NCBI GenBank assembly: GCA_004431415.1
Contig: QPMI01000670.1
Span: 1 to 49,903 of the forward strand
Direction: 5' to 3'
DNA from: Cyanophora paradoxa
Taxonomy: Eukaryota > Glaucocystophyceae > Cyanophorales > Cyanophoraceae
DNA length: 49,903 bases
Part shown: in pieces, positions 32,142-41,678 of the stretch
Layout: each line of letters starts with the position of its first letter
Numbering within the stretch: position 1 is the first letter of the stretch
Notes under the pieces: generated by a model
Database searches by the model: none
What the model was told of the DNA's origin: nothing
What the model saw: the letters and a program-made list of their open reading frames with translations, nothing else
Translations under genes and position numbers: made by a program

Positions 32142-33582
32142 GTGTAGAGGTCTTGAGAGGTTGCAATTTTGTTGACAAGTCAAATTTCGTCAATGTACCC
32201 CAGAGCCTTCGCTTTTTAGCCACCGAGCCCCAAGTTTGGGGGGGAATGAGTCGGGGGGGTACCCTGACCTTCCAAACTGAGGCGCGCGGCGTCGACGTAT
32301 ACGTACCGACGTCGACGTCGCAACTGCGGCGCGGATTGAAGGTCGCGCATTGCGCTTCACCGTGCGCGCGCTGTGCTCAGCCCCGCGGCGCCACGCCCGC
32401 CCCGCAGGCGACTTCGCCGCGCCCGCGCACGCGAGGAGTACACATCGCTGGCTTCATCGGCTCACCCGCGGCGCCGGCGGCGCGCTAGCTACACGCTTTC
32501 GCTTGTCCGAGGTGCACATCATCGAATTCTGCAGCCGTTGCCCCATCCTCGGCCGCTGTAAGGCGGCGCGCAGGGATTCGAGCTCTCAACCGGGTCTCAT
32601 GGCGTCGGCCGGCGGGCCCAGCGCAAGCACCTCTGAGTCAGTAGGTCCGTCCCGGAACCGCCCCTCGGTCCTGCCTGGGCGCGCTTTCTTCCGATCCTTC
32701 TAAAAACCGTGATTTCGGGGCGACATTTTGGCACTATGTTCACTATGCCCGCCGGCCATGGGCTCGAATCGGGCCGGGGTCTTTTTCAAGCGATCGCCGG
32801 CGCCGCGTCCGTCGTCCGGCGGTTCGCGCTAGCGATTGCCCCGGAGTACTCGGTACCAGGGCCTGGCGATCGCCGAAGCGATGAGAAGGCTCTCTGACCG
32901 GCGATCGCTTGCACAGGAGCTGCTTCAAGTTCGTCGCACCAGCCAACGCCAACGCCTGCAGTGCGTGCCCGCCACCCGTAGCGCTGCGAGCTTGCTCGCA
33001 TAGAGATTCTCTATTCAATTGGATCGCTAGATCTGCCCCGCGCATAGAGCGTTCTCATTGCTCGGCGATCGCTTTGTGTTCGGCGCCATACCCAGCGAGT
33101 CCGACCTCTAACAAAGAGCTGCTGGGCCGGCGATCGCTTCTGGGTTCTCAGTTCTAACGGTCGCCGCGGGCTTGACGTCCACCGCCTTCTCATTGGCCAA
33201 GCGATCGCTGATTTTCGGTGTCTTATGCCCGTGTCCGCAGCATGTCGACCCTCGGAGGGCCCTCTTTGGGAGGAAGAGATGGAGTGGACCTCCAGCTCAT
33301 CTCCCAACCCCCTTCCCAAGGGCGGCGTGGCGGTGGGTTGCCTCGGGGGCGGCCTCGGGCGCAGCATGGCAAGTGGCGGCGCTCGCTCCGGCCATGAGCT
33401 TGTCCCCGCCCCTCCCCCTCCCCCCGGCCCGGCCCCTCCCCCCGGCCCGGCCCCTCCCCCCGGCCCGGCCCCTCCCCCCGGCCCGGCCCCCGGCCCGGCC
33501 CCTCCCCCCGGCCCGGCCCCTCCCCCCGGCCCCGCCCCTCCCCCAGGCCCCGCCCCTCCCCCTCCTCCCGGCCCGAAGGCGG

Positions 33583-34685
33583 GAGGCGGCGCGGGAGGCG
33601 GCGCGGCGGGCGGCGCGGCGGGCGGCGCGGCGGGCGGCGCGGGGGCGGCGCAGCGGGCGGCGCGGGAGGCGGCGCGGCGGGCGGCGCGGCGGGCGGCACG
33701 GCAGGCGGCGCGGCGGGCGGCGCGGCGGGCGGCGCGGCGGGCGGCGCGGCGGGCGGCGCGGCGGGCGGCGCGGGGGCGGCGCAGCGGGCGCGGCGCGGCG
33801 GGCGGCGCGGCGGGCGGCACGGCAGGCGGCGCGGCGGGCGGCGCGGCGGGCGGCGCGGCGGGCGGCGCGGCGGGCGGCGCGGCGGGCGGCGCGGGGGCGG
33901 CGCAGCGGGCGCGGCGCGGCGGGCGGCGCGGCGGGCGGCGCGGCGGGCGGCGCGGCGGGCAGCGCGGCGGCGCGGGGGGCGGCGCAGCGGGCGGCGCGGC
34001 GCGCGGCGCAGCGGGCGGCGCAGCGGGCGGCGCGGCGGGCGGCGCGGCGGGCGGCGCAGCGGGCGGGGCGGCGGGCGGGCGGCGGGCGGCGCGGCGGGCG
34101 GCGCGGCGGGCGGCGCGGGGGGCGGCGCGGGGGGCGGCGCAGCGGGCGGCGCGGCGGGCGGCGCGGCGGGCGGCGCGGCGGGCAGCGCGGCGGGCGGCGC
34201 GGCGGGCGACGCGGCGGGCGCAGCGGGCGGCGCGGCGGGCGGCGCAGCGGGCGGCGCAGCGGGCGGCGCGGCGGGCGGCGCGGCGGGCGGCGCGGGGGCG
34301 GCGCAGCGGGCGGCGCGGGAGGCGGCGCGGCGGGCGGCGCGGCGGGCGGCACGGCAGGCGGCGCGGCGGGCGGCGCGGCGGGCGGCGCGGCGGGCGGCGC
34401 GGGGGGCGGCGCAGCGGGCGCGGCGCGGCGGGCGGCGCAGCGGGCGGGGCGGCGGGCGGGGCGGCGGGCGGCGCGGGGGCGGCGCGGCGGGCGGCGCGGG
34501 GGCGGCGCGGGGGCGGCGCAGCGGGCGGCGCGGCGGGCGGCGCGGCGGGCGGCGCGGCGGGCAGCGCGGCGGGCGGCGCGGCGGGCGACGCGGCGGGCGC
34601 AGCGGGCGGCGCGGCGGGCGGCGCAGCGGGCGGCGCAGCGGGCGGCGCGGGGCGGGGCGGCGGGCGGCGCGGCGGGCGGCGCAGG
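33583..34685 (+). repeat. GC-only array, GGGCGGCGCGGC-type units, copy 2
   Basis: Counterpart of the array in copy 1, with the same unit types but shuffled block order and small indels. The flanking unique sequence is nearly identical to copy 1. Confidence 0.9.
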
Positions 34686-34790
34686 CGGAAGGCGACAAGC
34701 ACATGCACCCTTCGAGATCTGTGCGTTTCTGGGGAATTCTCGCCTCGATGGGGTCGGGTGGTATGCGCCGGGCACCACCAGCGCAGCCCA

Positions 34791-34940
34791 ATGGACTGCG
34801 CACCATTTGTTGCGGTAGCAAAGGAATGGTTCCGCAAGCCGCTTGCGGCCGAGGAGGATCGGTTTGCCGACGCAGCTAGGCTAGATGAGCTAGTGGAGCG
34901 GTGCAAGCAGTTTGTAGGGCCTCAGTTGAACTTCCAGTGA
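34791..34940 (+). CDS. 49-aa ORF downstream of the array, copy 2
   Basis: Same ORF as in copy 1, ATG 34791 to TGA 34940, and again in frame with an open reading through the array. The array's length change between copies keeps the frame. Upstream of the array the two copies differ by one base, so their N-terminal frames differ. Confidence 0.35.
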   Translation: MDCAPFVAVAKEWFRKPLAAEEDRFADAARLDELVERCKQFVGPQLNFQ

Positions 34941-35694
34941 GTGTAGAGGTCTTGAGAGGTTGCAATTTTGTTGACAAGTCAAATTTCGTCAATGTACCCC
35001 AGAGCCTTCGCTTTTTAGCCACCGAGCCCCCAAGTTTGGGGGGGAATGAGTCGGGGGGGTACCCTGACCTTCCAAACTGAGGCGCGCGGCGTCGACGTAT
35101 ACGTACCGACGTCGACGTCGCAACTGCGGCGCGGATTGAAGGTCGCGCATTGCGCTTCACCGTGCGCGCGCTGTGCTCAGCCCCGCGGCGCCACGCCCGC
35201 CCCGCAGGCGACTTCGCCGCGCCCGCGCACGCGAGGAGTACACATCGCTGGCTTCATCGGCTCACCCGCGGCGCCGGCGGCGCGCTAGCTACACGCTTTC
35301 GCTTGTCCGAGGTGCACATCATCGAATTCTGCAGCCGTTGCCCCATCCTCGGCCGCTGTAAGGCGGCGCGCAGGGATTCGAGCTCTCAACCGGGTCTCAT
35401 GGCGTCGGCCGGCGGGCCCAGCGCAAGCACCTCTGAGTCAGTAGGTCCGTCCCGGAACCGCCCCTCGGTCCTGCCTGGGCGCGCTTTCTTCCGATCCTTC
35501 TAAAAACCGTGATTTCGGGGCGACATTTTGGCACTATGTTCACTATGCCCGCCGGCCATGGGCTCGAATCGGGCCGGGGTCTTTTTCAAGCGATCGCCGG
35601 CGCCGCGTCCGTCGTCCGGCGGTTCGCGCTAGCGATTGCCCCGGAGTACTCGGTACCAGGGCCTGGCGATCGCCGAAGCGATGAGAAGGCTCTT

Positions 35695-36060
35695 AGTCGA
35701 TCGCGACTCGCGAGTCGCGACGTCGACGTCGCGTCACGCACGGACTCGGACTACCTGGTATACTGTAGTACGTATACGCGACGCGACTCACCAGTGACTC
35801 TAGCTGGCAGTGAGCCAGCTGCAGTGAGTCACCACGAGAGTCACGCCGACTCAGGCATGATCACACGACGCGGTATACGTAGTGCGGTATACGCAGTACC
35901 CATGCGGTGCAAAGGTTTTTATTTCGAATTCTGTTGCAAAATTTCGTTCGTATACGTGGGCGTACGTACGTACGTACGCATGCAGGGCCGTGATGCAGCA
36001 CCGGTACCCACGCAGAAATTAGTGGACTGAAAATCTTGACTCAGTCCACTAATTTCCGGC
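35695..36060. repeat. cluster of palindromes and inverted repeats
   Basis: Perfect 20-bp palindrome at 35701-35720 (TCGCGACTCGCGAGTCGCGA), an overlapping 18-bp palindrome at 35716-35733, eight GACTC/GAGTC words in about 160 bp, several GTATAC words, an alternating CGTACG tract at 35961-35978, and a hairpin with 16-bp perfect arms at 36015-36030 and 36041-36056 (10-base loop). Confidence 0.85.
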
Positions 36061-37651
36061 TCCACCATAATTCCCTAGCTCAGGCTAGCGGATGAGAAGC
36101 AGCCTTATATTACCCCGCAAAATTAGCGATACGCCTGTCGCGTGCGAGATTAGTGTGTCTAATCGTGCGCGCGGGAAGCCCGTGCGGAGTGCAAGCTCGG
36201 CAGGGCAGGGTTTGGCGAGTGCTGCTGCTGTTAGCCACCGGGATGGTAGACTGAGGGTGTACCCGTCCAGCTACGGCGTACCCCGACACACGCATACAAG
36301 TGACCGCGGCGCTCTAACTAGCCTAGGCGCCGTCGATCTAGCAGCACGAAGGCTGCGCACATCATCTAGAACCCTAGCGGCTCACAAACGAGCATCCGCT
36401 ATAATGTCGGATGCGACAACTCCTCCTCTCGGATCCCGCGTCCGCGCGGGTCTACGCCCTAAGGCGAACAGAAAGAGGGCCGGGGAAGCCGGGAATTTGA
36501 TCGAGCCTAAGCTCTCTATACAACGCGACCCCGGCCGCTATATACAAATGCTCGGAGCTACCGGCTACTGCCGGGAATCGAAAAAGGCTCCGAGCCACTC
36601 ACGCTCGGCGTCACCGGCTACTGCCGGGAATCGAAAAGACGCCGAGCCCATCCATGTCCGGCAACTGCCGGGAATCGAAAAGATCGCCGCCCGGCAGGTG
36701 CCGGCACGACTCCAGCGTGTAGCGCCCAGGGGGCAAGGTCCAACTTCGGGCCGGCGGCCCAGGAAACTCGCACGAGGCGAGCGGATCGGAAGGGAGGAAG
36801 CCGAGGAGGCCCTGTCCTCGCCGCGCAGCAAGTTAACCGCAGAGGCGCACGCTGCAACAGCAATTGCAACGCGGGGCGTGACGCTCGCGGTAGCGCCCAC
36901 TAGCCCCAGCGCAATGCCCGTCCCAAAACGTAGGGCTAAGCAGCTCGTCTAGCGCCACTGCTCAGGCATGCGCCGCGCTCTCGCGGTCCGCCACGGCGTC
37001 GGATTAGGGGCTGAGAAGCCCGCAACGGCGGTGGAGCTAGGAACTCCAGGGCAAGGCTAGACGCCGCCCACAAGGTGCCCTCGGCGCCATCGTACGGCGG
37101 GAGGTACCCTGCCCGACCCGTGCTCGCGCGTCATTAAGGGGACGCGGCCCTTCAGGCGGTCCACCACCGAGCGTCCCCGGTGTGGAGCCCTGTATGGGGG
37201 AATTGTGCATCCCCAGTCATCGTACCCGGGGCGGGACCCGGCGTCACGACCGCCTGTGTGTACCCCCGTTGGTGCTTGGCGCACCCCGGTACCCCACCAG
37301 GTCTTGCATCTCGAGAAGGGGGAATGCTCATCCCCTGTCGCTGGGCCCGGGGCAGAATCCGGCGCCTCAGCCGCCTTCCGACTCCTCTGCCGGCGCAAGT
37401 CGCGCCCGGAGCTCGGCCAGGTCTTCGTAGGGCCCTCCGCCCGTCACTGAGCCGAGCATAGCTCGAGGCAGTCAGCCGCCCGTTGGCTCTCCTTCCTAGC
37501 CCGGGACTTTAGTGATTGTGGCGGGCGCTAGGCCCTTCTCAGCTCAACCCTCCGCGGGCAGCTCATCACGCTCGCGCTGCGCAGTTGCAGGCGCGGCCGC
37601 TCTCTGTCCTCGCCCTCCTGTGGGGCCGGGACGCGGCTCGGAGCCAGCTCC
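36061..37651. other. region between repeat block and retroelement; possible 3' LTR
   Basis: Contains the nested hairpins (36550-36704) and two copies of GGGGGAAT-n-CATCCCC (37196-37214 and 37318-37335). A 286-codon plus-strand frame at 36092-36952 overlaps the hairpins and shows no motif; I do not call it a gene. On the minus strand, AGGAAGGAGA at 37486-37495 just after the integrase frame could be a polypurine tract, which would place the 3' LTR to its left. No second LTR is in the window to confirm this. Confidence 0.35.
36550..36704 (+). ncRNA. array of nested hairpins, candidate structured RNA elements
   Basis: Four CCGGC-N4-GCCGG hairpins at 36561-36574, 36614-36627, 36658-36671 and 36691-36704. 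The first three are followed by GAATCGAAAA. The first two sit inside outer stems: 36550-36558 with 36587-36595 (9 bp) and 36603-36612 with 36638-36647 (10 bp). Between the two outer stems, two base pairs differ with both partners changed. Whether this is transcribed is unknown. Confidence 0.45.
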
Positions 37652-38165
37652 TCATGCTGCTCCCGCCGGGGCCGCCGGCGCTGCGGCCGCGGCTCCCGGT
37701 GCACCCGCCGCCCGCGGCCGCCCTCGGGCCGGCCGCGCGGGCGCGTTCGCATCGCGCATGCGGAACGGGATCATGCAATCGATGTGCACGATCGTCTCGC
37801 GGGTGTCGCGGGCCTTCTGGCGGACAGCGCCCACGGCGCCGTAGGGCCGGGCCAGGCCGCGCACGACGTACGTGTACCCGCCCGGGTGCACGTCCATGAC
37901 GGTGAACGGGCCGACCCAGGAGTTAAACAACCCCTTGTCACGGTCGCCCAGCCAGCACAGGACTTTGTCGCCCACTTCGAAGCGGCGACGGTCCGGCAGG
38001 TCACCCGTCCGGTGCACCATTTGGCGGCGGTACCAGCGGCGGTGCTCGCGGACCGCGTCATCGCGGCTCTTCGCGGCGCGCACTACGGTCGCGACGTAGT
38101 CGGCGTAGCTAAGGGTGTCGAGCATTTCGACCCCGAAGCGCACGTCCGCGGCAGCGTGAGCTCGT
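37652..38165 (-). CDS. integrase C-terminal segment, shifted frame
   Basis: Continues the integrase after a frame change near 38155: VRFGVEMLDTLSYADYVATV, REHRRWYRRQMVHRTGDLPD, RRFEVGDKVLCWLGDRDKGL and FNSWVGPFTVMDVHPGGYTY. The FxVGDKV...GPF pattern is the GPY/F-type C-terminal module of Ty3/Gypsy integrases. It ends with an Ala/Pro-rich tail and a stop at 37652. Confidence 0.75.
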
Positions 38166-41100
38166 GCCCCAGGTGCAGGAGCGCGGGCGAGTAGCCCGTG
38201 GCCGCGTGCACGGTCGTGCGGAGCGCCAGCTGCACTTCGTGCACGTGCTGGTCCCACTCGTGCATCGGCTCGCGCTCGGCGCGGCACGCCGCGTGGAGCA
38301 GCGTCTTCACGACGCCTCCCAGCCGCTCTACCAGCCCATTCGTCGAATGGTGGTACGCCGCGGCGTAAATGAAACGAGTCCCGAGCTTCCGGAAGTACTC
38401 GTTGAACGGGCCGCCCTTCAGGCTGGACCCATTGTCCATGAGGAGGCGCAGCGGCACACCCTCATTCGAGACGAAGTCTCGGCCCATCTCGAGCATGGAC
38501 CAGCCGTCCAGGTCGGCCTTTGGGTACAGCCGCGTGTACTTGTCCCACGCGTTCACCCAGGCGACCAAATAGCGGTCGCCGCGCGGCGTCGGGTCAAGGT
38601 GGAACACGTCCACCTGCCACAAGTCATTCCGGCCCTCGGCCTCGATGACTGCGATCGCGGTTCGCCGCGGCTTCACAGCCTTGGCGAACTGGCAGCAGGG
38701 GCAGCTCCGCACGTAGCGGGCTACGGCTGCGAGCATGCCCGGCCACCAGAACCTCAGCAGGATCCGGCGGGCGACGATCGAGGCGCCGCGGTGGCCCCAC
38801 CCATCGTGGTAAGCGTACAGGACGCGGTCCTGCCAGGACTCAGGCAGGACGGGCACGAAGCGGCCGTGAGGCGCGACCGGGCGGCGGACAAGCACGCCGT
38901 CGGTGTCCACGTCGAATTTCCCAGCGAATCCGACGAAGGCCGCCTTGGCCTGACTGCAGAGGTAGCAGTCGCCCGTGTGGCAAGAGGCGCGCGTGCAGCG
39001 GGCCTCGTTCACACCGTTCTCTAGCCAGGAGAACAGCTTGCGGCACAGCGGGTCCGCCTTCTGCGCGGCGAGCAGCCTGACTCGCCGGGCAGGGAACATG
39101 TGCCGCAGGGTCTCGGGCAAGGGCCCGTCGAGGGAAGGCGGCGGAGCGCAATCCCAAGTGTCCTGGACCAGCTCGAGCAAGCGCGGCTTGCGGCGGTCTC
39201 GGACCTCGCCCAGCTCAGGGCCGGGGGCGATGGCGCTGGACGAGAGGACCTCTCGTTCCAGGCCCGCGGCCGGGCCGCCACTTGAGCCGGCGTCGCCGCT
39301 CGAGGGCGCCTCGGAGGCGGCCGGCGGCTCAGAGGAGCCGGCCGTCGCGGCGGCGGTCGATGCGGCCGCGGAGGACGACGCCGCCGGGGCGCCGCCCTCG
39401 GGCCCCTCATCAGGGTCGTCCTGGTGAGGGTACAGCGGCGGGCCGCAGCGCCAGTGGCGCGGGTTGTCCGCTTTGCGGGGCGTCTTGCCCGGGCGCGGGG
39501 CCTCAGGCGGTCGCAGGTCGCGCGGCAGGGGCGCGATGGGCCCCTCGTAGCGCCGCGGCCCCAAGGGGAGCCGGCGGCGTACGTGCTCGAGGAGGGCCAC
39601 GGGGAACCCATCCTCGTCGAGCTCGGGCTCCTGCGCCTGGCGCGGGGTCTCAGGCTCGGGCACAGGCGGCGCGGCCTCGCCGTCGGAGCCCAGCTCCATC
39701 GGGTCGGACTCGGGCGCCGGCGGCGGGCTCGGAGAGCGCGGGGCCGGGGGCAGGCCTTGCGCGACGGCGAGGCGGTGCCACTCGTCCACCCCTTGGCGCA
39801 CTTCAGCCCAGGTGGTGGGCTTCTGGCCGCGCCGAGTGGGCGGCCGGCCTGCGGCAGCGCCGGCGCCGCTGGCAGGGGCGCCTCCTGCCCCGCGGCAGGA
39901 GCTCGGGGCTCGGCGGCGCCGGGGCCCCCGCGGGCTCAGCCTCAGCGCGCGCCGGCACGGCTCGGGGCGTGCGTGCGGGCAGGGGACGGGCTCGTCGTCA
40001 GAGCCCTCCTGAAAAGCCTCAGGCGGCGCGCGCGTCCGACGCGGGCGCGGCCCTGGCGGGCTGGACGTCCCGCCTTGCGGCGGGAGCGCCCTCGAAGGCG
40101 AGCTGGCGCCGGAGGCGGGCCTGTCGCCGCGCGACGAGGATCTCCGCCCGGCTGGGCGGAGCCGCGGGCGCCGCAGCCTCGGCGGGCTCGGACGCTGATG
40201 CGGGGCCGGCGGCGTGGCCTCGGCCGGCTCGTCGGCGAGCTCGGTCAGGCGGGGGCCCGGCGGGGCCTCCACCGCTACCCGGGCCTCCACAGCGCTTTCG
40301 GCGGCGAGAGCGACTGCAAACAGCGGCAGAGGCTCGTCAAGGTCGCCGGGCTGGGGCACGCCGTGCCCCGTGGCGCCAGCCAGCGCGTCGGGCGCAGCCG
40401 AGCTGCCGTCGGCGCCGCCGGGCGCGAGAACCGGGTGGTTCAGCGGGGGCCGCGAGCAGGCGTCGGGCCCTCCGTTGTTGCGCCCCGCGCGGTACTCTAC
40501 GACAAAGTCGTAGGACTGCAGGAGGAGGGACCAGCGTCCCAGCCTTCCCGAGGTCGCCTCGCGCGAGCGCAACCACTGGAGCGCCTGGTGGTCCGTCCGG
40601 ACCAGGAACTGGGGCCCTCCCAGGAGGAAGTGCCGCCAGTATTTTATTGCCCATACAACCGCCAGGCACTCGAGCTCGGTGGCGGTGTAGTTCCGCTCAG
40701 CGGGCGCCAGCGTTCGACTGATGAACGCGATGGGCCGCTCACGGGCGGGCGAGCCGCCGTCGGACTGCGACAGGATCGCGCCGATGGCGTACGTCGACGC
40801 GTCGGTCGACAGGATGAAGGGCCGCTCAAAGTCCGGGTACCCGAGTACCAGATCTTCTAGCAGGGCGGCCTTCAGCGCCTCAAAGGCGGCTTGGTGGACC
40901 TCGGTCCATTGCCACACGGCGTCCCGGAGCAGCAAGCGCTGCAGCGGGTGGGTGACACGGGCGAACCCGTTCACGAAACGCCGGTAGTACCCAGCCAAGC
41001 CCAGGAACGACCGCAATTGGTCAGCGTTCGCAGGCGGCGGGTACTGGCGAATGAACGCCAGCTTCGCGGGGTCCTGGCGGATCCCTTCGGCCGAGACGAG

Positions 41101-41583
41101 GTGCCCGAGCAAGGCCACCTCCGCCACCCCGAAGCGGCACTTGGAGGGCTTCAGGCGCAAGTTCGCCGGCATGATAGCGCGGAACAGGGCCTCGAGGTCC
41201 AGCAGGTGCTGGGGCACGCTTGGCGAGAACACCGTGATATCGTCGATATACGCGGTGACGCAAGTCGTGAGCAGGGGGCCGAGGATGGCCGTCACGGCGC
41301 GCGAGAAGGCGGCCGGCCCGTTGGTCACGCCAAACGGGGTCACGCGCCACTCGTAGTGGCCCCAGGGCACCACGAAGGCCGTGTACTGCCGGGACGCGGG
41401 GTCCAGCGGCAGCTGCCAGAATCCCGCCGTCGCGTCGACGGTCGAGAAGATCATGGACCCCCGCAGGCGGTCCAGCTGATCGTCAATCCGTGGCAAGGGA
41501 AAGACATCGCGCTCGGTGATCGCATTTAAGCGTCGGTAATCGACGCAGAACCGCCAGGTGCCGTCCTTCTTAGGAGCGAGCAC
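38083..41583 (-). CDS. pol: Pol: reverse transcriptase, RNase H, integrase
   Basis: The frame is open from about 41676; the first Met is 41583. RT: APKKDGTWRFCVDYRRLNAI, FPLPRIDDQLDRLRGSMIFS, TVDATAGFWQLPLD, VTPFGVTNGPAAFSRAV and the catalytic YIDD at 41239-41250. RNase H: FILSTDASTYAIGAILSQ, TATELECLAVVWAIKYWRHF and VRTDHQALQWLRS supply the acidic residues. A linker of about 400 residues follows (Pro/Ala/Gly/acidic, 39.1-40.45 kb). Integrase: HDGWGHRGASIV with CPCC (zinc site), DLWQVDVFHLDPT (first Asp), LLMDNGSSLKG (second Asp) and HHSTNGLVERLGGVVKTLLH (Glu). Near 38155 the sense moves to another frame, and this one ends at 38083. Confidence 0.9.
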   Translation of the reverse strand: MLAPKKDGTWRFCVDYRRLNAITERDVFPLPRIDDQLDRLRGSMIFSTVDATAGFWQLPLDPASRQYTAFVVPWGHYEWRVTPFGVTNGPAAFSRAVTAILGPLLTTCVTAYIDDITVFSPSVPQHLLDLEALFRAIMPANLRLKPSKCRFGVAEVALLGHLVSAEGIRQDPAKLAFIRQYPPPANADQLRSFLGLAGYYRRFVNGFARVTHPLQRLLLRDAVWQWTEVHQAAFEALKAALLEDLVLGYPDFERPFILSTDASTYAIGAILSQSDGGSPARERPIAFISRTLAPAERNYTATELECLAVVWAIKYWRHFLLGGPQFLVRTDHQALQWLRSREATSGRLGRWSLLLQSYDFVVEYRAGRNNGGPDACSRPPLNHPVLAPGGADGSSAAPDALAGATGHGVPQPGDLDEPLPLFAVALAAESAVEARVAVEAPPGPRLTELADEPAEATPPAPHQRPSPPRLRRPRLRPAGRRSSSRGDRPASGASSPSRALPPQGGTSSPPGPRPRRTRAPPEAFQEGSDDEPVPCPHARPEPCRRALRLSPRGPRRRRAPSSCRGAGGAPASGAGAAAGRPPTRRGQKPTTWAEVRQGVDEWHRLAVAQGLPPAPRSPSPPPAPESDPMELGSDGEAAPPVPEPETPRQAQEPELDEDGFPVALLEHVRRRLPLGPRRYEGPIAPLPRDLRPPEAPRPGKTPRKADNPRHWRCGPPLYPHQDDPDEGPEGGAPAASSSAAASTAAATAGSSEPPAASEAPSSGDAGSSGGPAAGLEREVLSSSAIAPGPELGEVRDRRKPRLLELVQDTWDCAPPPSLDGPLPETLRHMFPARRVRLLAAQKADPLCRKLFSWLENGVNEARCTRASCHTGDCYLCSQAKAAFVGFAGKFDVDTDGVLVRRPVAPHGRFVPVLPESWQDRVLYAYHDGWGHRGASIVARRILLRFWWPGMLAAVARYVRSCPCCQFAKAVKPRRTAIAVIEAEGRNDLWQVDVFHLDPTPRGDRYLVAWVNAWDKYTRLYPKADLDGWSMLEMGRDFVSNEGVPLRLLMDNGSSLKGGPFNEYFRKLGTRFIYAAAYHHSTNGLVERLGGVVKTLLHAACRAEREPMHEWDQHVHEVQLALRTTVHAATGYSPALLHLGHELTLPRTCASGSKCSTPLATPTTSRP

Positions 41584-41678
41584 GACCGGCGAGCCATAGG
41601 CGGCTTGCGAGGGCTGGATCAGGCCCAGCTCAAGGAGCCGCTTTATTTCGTCACGGGCGAAGGCCTCGGCGTGCGGGC

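Larger units (their letters stand above)
30101..32895 (+). repeat. 2.8-kb direct repeat, copy 1
   Basis: Starts GACCGGCGATCGCTTGCACA and ends with GATGAGAAGGCTCT. It lies head to tail with copy 2, with unique left flank. The order inside is: a unique segment of about 500 bp with four GCGATCGC sites, a C-rich minisatellite, a GC-only array, a unique segment with a 49-codon ORF, then about 750 bp ending with two more GCGATCGC sites. The two copies are nearly identical outside the arrays; single-base differences sit in homopolymers (for example 30474-30477). No reverse transcriptase or transposase is encoded. Confidence 0.9.
32896..35694 (+). repeat. 2.8-kb direct repeat, copy 2
   Basis: Begins exactly where copy 1 ends, with the same first bases, and ends at 35694 where the sequence departs into a palindrome cluster. 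The arrays differ from copy 1 in the number and order of units, while the total length stays similar. Such high identity means a very recent duplication or an assembly duplication. Confidence 0.9.

Noticed and set aside
30106..32883. GCGATCGC cluster as evidence of cyanobacterial DNA
   Set aside because: The flanking genes are intron-containing eukaryotic genes and the unit has no bacterial gene. The octamer alone is not enough.
36555..36690. tRNA-like T-loop on the minus strand (TTCGATTCCCGG repeated three times)
   Set aside because: No anticodon arm, D arm or 7-bp acceptor stem can be placed around it. The repeats are explained by the hairpin array.
36550..36704. CRISPR-like array
   Set aside because: Spacing is irregular (53, 44, 33 bp), spacers are not unique 30-40-mers, and no cas gene is present in this eukaryotic window.
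36092..36952. 286-codon plus-strand ORF
   Set aside because: It overlaps the nested hairpins, has no recognisable motif or splice structure, and its composition matches non-coding repeat sequence.
39282..40860. Long plus-strand frames opposite the RNase H-integrase linker
   Set aside because: They are Arg/Ala/Gly-rich antisense shadows of the GC-rich Pol frame, with no motif.
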